Assembly (NCBI GenBank): GCA_000991805.1
Contig: LBSF01000029.1
Span: forward strand, 1 to 7,034
Origin: a candidate division WS6 bacterium GW2011_GWC2_36_7
Lineage (GTDB): Bacteria; Patescibacteriota; Dojkabacteria; SC72
Length of the DNA stretch: 7,034 bases
Direction: 5' to 3'
In this document: piece by piece, positions 6,135 to 7,034 of the stretch
How positions within the stretch are numbered: the first letter of the stretch is position 1
Layout of the letters: the number at the start of each line of letters is the position of its first letter
The notes under the pieces: model-generated
Seen by the model: the letters and a program-made list of their open reading frames with translations, nothing else
Told to the model about the DNA's origin: nothing
Databases searched by the model: none
Position numbers and translations under genes: made by a program

Positions 6135-6947
6135 ATGAAAAAAATCCTTATTAGTGTTGTAATATTATTTGCTTTGATTGTTTATCCTTCTAACGTATTT
6201 GCTGCAGACACTGCAACATTACAAACTCAATTGATGACATATCTTCCATATATACTCATAGGAGGTGCTGCTATCTTGCTTATTAGTATAGTTGGAATCT
6301 TACTTAGTAAGAAGAAAGAAAAAGACGAAGATATTATGGCACCACAAACTGCAGCTGTAGTTGAACAACCAGTTATGGCACCAGAAGAAACAATTTCGGA
6401 GGTCCAAGCACCTGTACAACCAGTAAATATGGATAATGTGTCTGAAAATTTGTATGCTCCTGAAATTACAAAACCTACTATCCAAGAGACTATGGAGTCA
6501 ACTCCAGTTACAGAAGAATTCCCTATTCCAAATTTTGCACCTTCAGTAGAACCAATGAATGAGCAAAACCCTGATTCTGATTTACAGGATATCCTACAAG
6601 GTGAGGCTTCAGCATCCCCTATGGGCCCTGTCACAACCCATGTTATGGAAGATGCTAACACCCCAGTTGAAACACCAGCTCCTACTACATTTGAAACTCC
6701 AGATGTTCCTAATATGACAGCTCAGTTTGTACCAACTCCTCTGGAAGAGACTATGCCTACTCCTGTGACTAATGAAGCTACTGTACAAGAATTTAATGCT
6801 GCTCCAGCAATACCTGACTTACAACAATTCGTAAATAATCAAGTAGCAGAGGTTCCACCAATGGCAGAAACACCTACACCAATGGAAGACACAACTCCAG
6901 TAGATACAACTACACCACCACAAACGGGAACAACTTTTAGCATCTAA
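6135..6947 (+). CDS. Exported one-TM protein with long acidic Pro/Thr-rich tail
   Basis: A 270-residue protein of no family I recognise. Residues 1-23 form a classical signal peptide (MKKILISVVILFALIVYPSN, VFA before the likely cleavage site, then ADTA). After a short polar stretch (24-36) comes one membrane helix at about 37-57, followed by a basic stop-transfer cluster (KKKEK, 59-63). By the positive-inside rule the rest faces the cytoplasm. Residues 64-270 are low complexity, rich in Pro, Thr, Glu, Val and Met, with loose repeats such as TPTP, TPAP and MAP. They contain about 35 acidic residues, one Lys (113) and no Arg, so the tail should be disordered and strongly negative. The ATG at 6135 is preferred over one at 6096 because it starts the signal peptide exactly and lies downstream of the candidate -10. 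It is divergent from the Lon-like ATPase. It could be a scaffold or anchor protein; function unknown. Confidence 0.75.
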   Translation: MKKILISVVILFALIVYPSNVFAADTATLQTQLMTYLPYILIGGAAILLISIVGILLSKKKEKDEDIMAPQTAAVVEQPVMAPEETISEVQAPVQPVNMDNVSENLYAPEITKPTIQETMESTPVTEEFPIPNFAPSVEPMNEQNPDSDLQDILQGEASASPMGPVTTHVMEDANTPVETPAPTTFETPDVPNMTAQFVPTPLEETMPTPVTNEATVQEFNAAPAIPDLQQFVNNQVAEVPPMAETPTPMEDTTPVDTTTPPQTGTTFSI

Positions 6948-7034
6948 TACGAGGAAAGGACTGCTTCTTTAAGATATCTTGAGAATGTTTTTACATCTTC
7001 CATATTATTGTATATCCCAAAACTCACTTTCATT
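6944..7034 (-). CDS. Probable cysteine desulfurase, C-terminal end only
   Basis: Reading the minus strand from the window edge, an open frame gives about 29 residues ending in a TAG at 6946-6944. They include KVSFGIYNNMEDVKTFSRYL, which resembles the extreme C-terminus of SufS/NifS-type cysteine desulfurases (class V aminotransferases), where an R-x-S-[FL]-x-x-YN-x-x-E-[ED]-[VI] pattern closes the small domain. These PLP enzymes release sulfur from cysteine for Fe-S clusters or tRNA thiolation. The PLP lysine and active-site cysteine lie outside the window, so the assignment rests on this short tail. The Met at 7033 is probably internal. The stop overlaps the stop of the convergent gene by 4 nt. 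Confidence 0.55.
   Translation of the reverse strand, partial: MKVSFGIYNNMEDVKTFSRYLKEAVLSSY

Noticed and set aside
6227..6661. Minus-strand open frame of about 144 codons opposite the acidic-tail protein
   Set aside because: The plus-strand frame has a clear signal peptide, membrane helix and consistent topology. The reverse frame is a by-product of its biased composition.
1..7034. CRISPR arrays, tRNA or rRNA genes, insertion sequences, integrase or att repeats
   Set aside because: I looked for spaced direct repeats, tRNA cloverleaf ends, transposase motifs and inverted repeats and saw none. Nearly all of the window is accounted for by protein genes.

Overview
The window is AT-rich, densely packed bacterial DNA. 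It holds seven complete genes and the 3' end of an eighth. The gene style suggests a member of the Candidate Phyla Radiation (Patescibacteria). Genes overlap or nearly touch, almost no start has a Shine-Dalgarno sequence, proteins are rich in Lys/Asn/Ile, and there is a stripped-down Gram-positive-like type IV secretion (T4SS) cluster of PrgI + TraC-like + VirB4. The lineage is an inference and I cannot name a phylum. About 2,245 codons contain no in-frame TGA, and TGA ends one gene. This supports the standard bacterial code and argues against the UGA-Gly lineages (SR1/Gracilibacteria).

Layout. 4-633 (-): small nucleotidyltransferase-fold protein with a near-perfect extended -10 directly before its start codon. 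634-710: short divergent promoter region. 711-4805 (+): four-gene T4SS-type operon made of a PrgI-family membrane protein with an added beta-rich C-terminal domain, a separate VirB4 N-terminal (TraC-like) protein, the VirB4 ATPase, and an unknown 80-residue protein. The gaps are 1 nt, then 8-nt and 20-nt overlaps, so the four are probably co-transcribed and translationally coupled. 4802-5992 (-): a Lon-type AAA+ ATPase that lacks both the Lon substrate-binding N-domain and the Lon peptidase domain. 5993-6134: divergent promoter region. 6135-6947 (+): a signal-peptide/one-TM protein with a long acidic Pro/Thr-rich tail. 6944-7034 (-): the 3' end of a probable cysteine desulfurase.

How they may work together. 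PrgI plus the two VirB4 halves form the inner-membrane energising core typical of Gram-positive and CPR T4SSs. The VirB4 halves would have to meet in the cytoplasm to make one functional VirB4. No relaxase, VirD4 coupling protein, VirB6 channel or pilin gene is visible, so the substrate (DNA, protein or pilus subunits) is unknown. The protease-less Lon-like ATPase and the divergent acidic-tail membrane protein may form a second unit, but that link rests only on position. Both convergent gene pairs end on the same shared CTAA tetranucleotide, with no room for an intergenic terminator.
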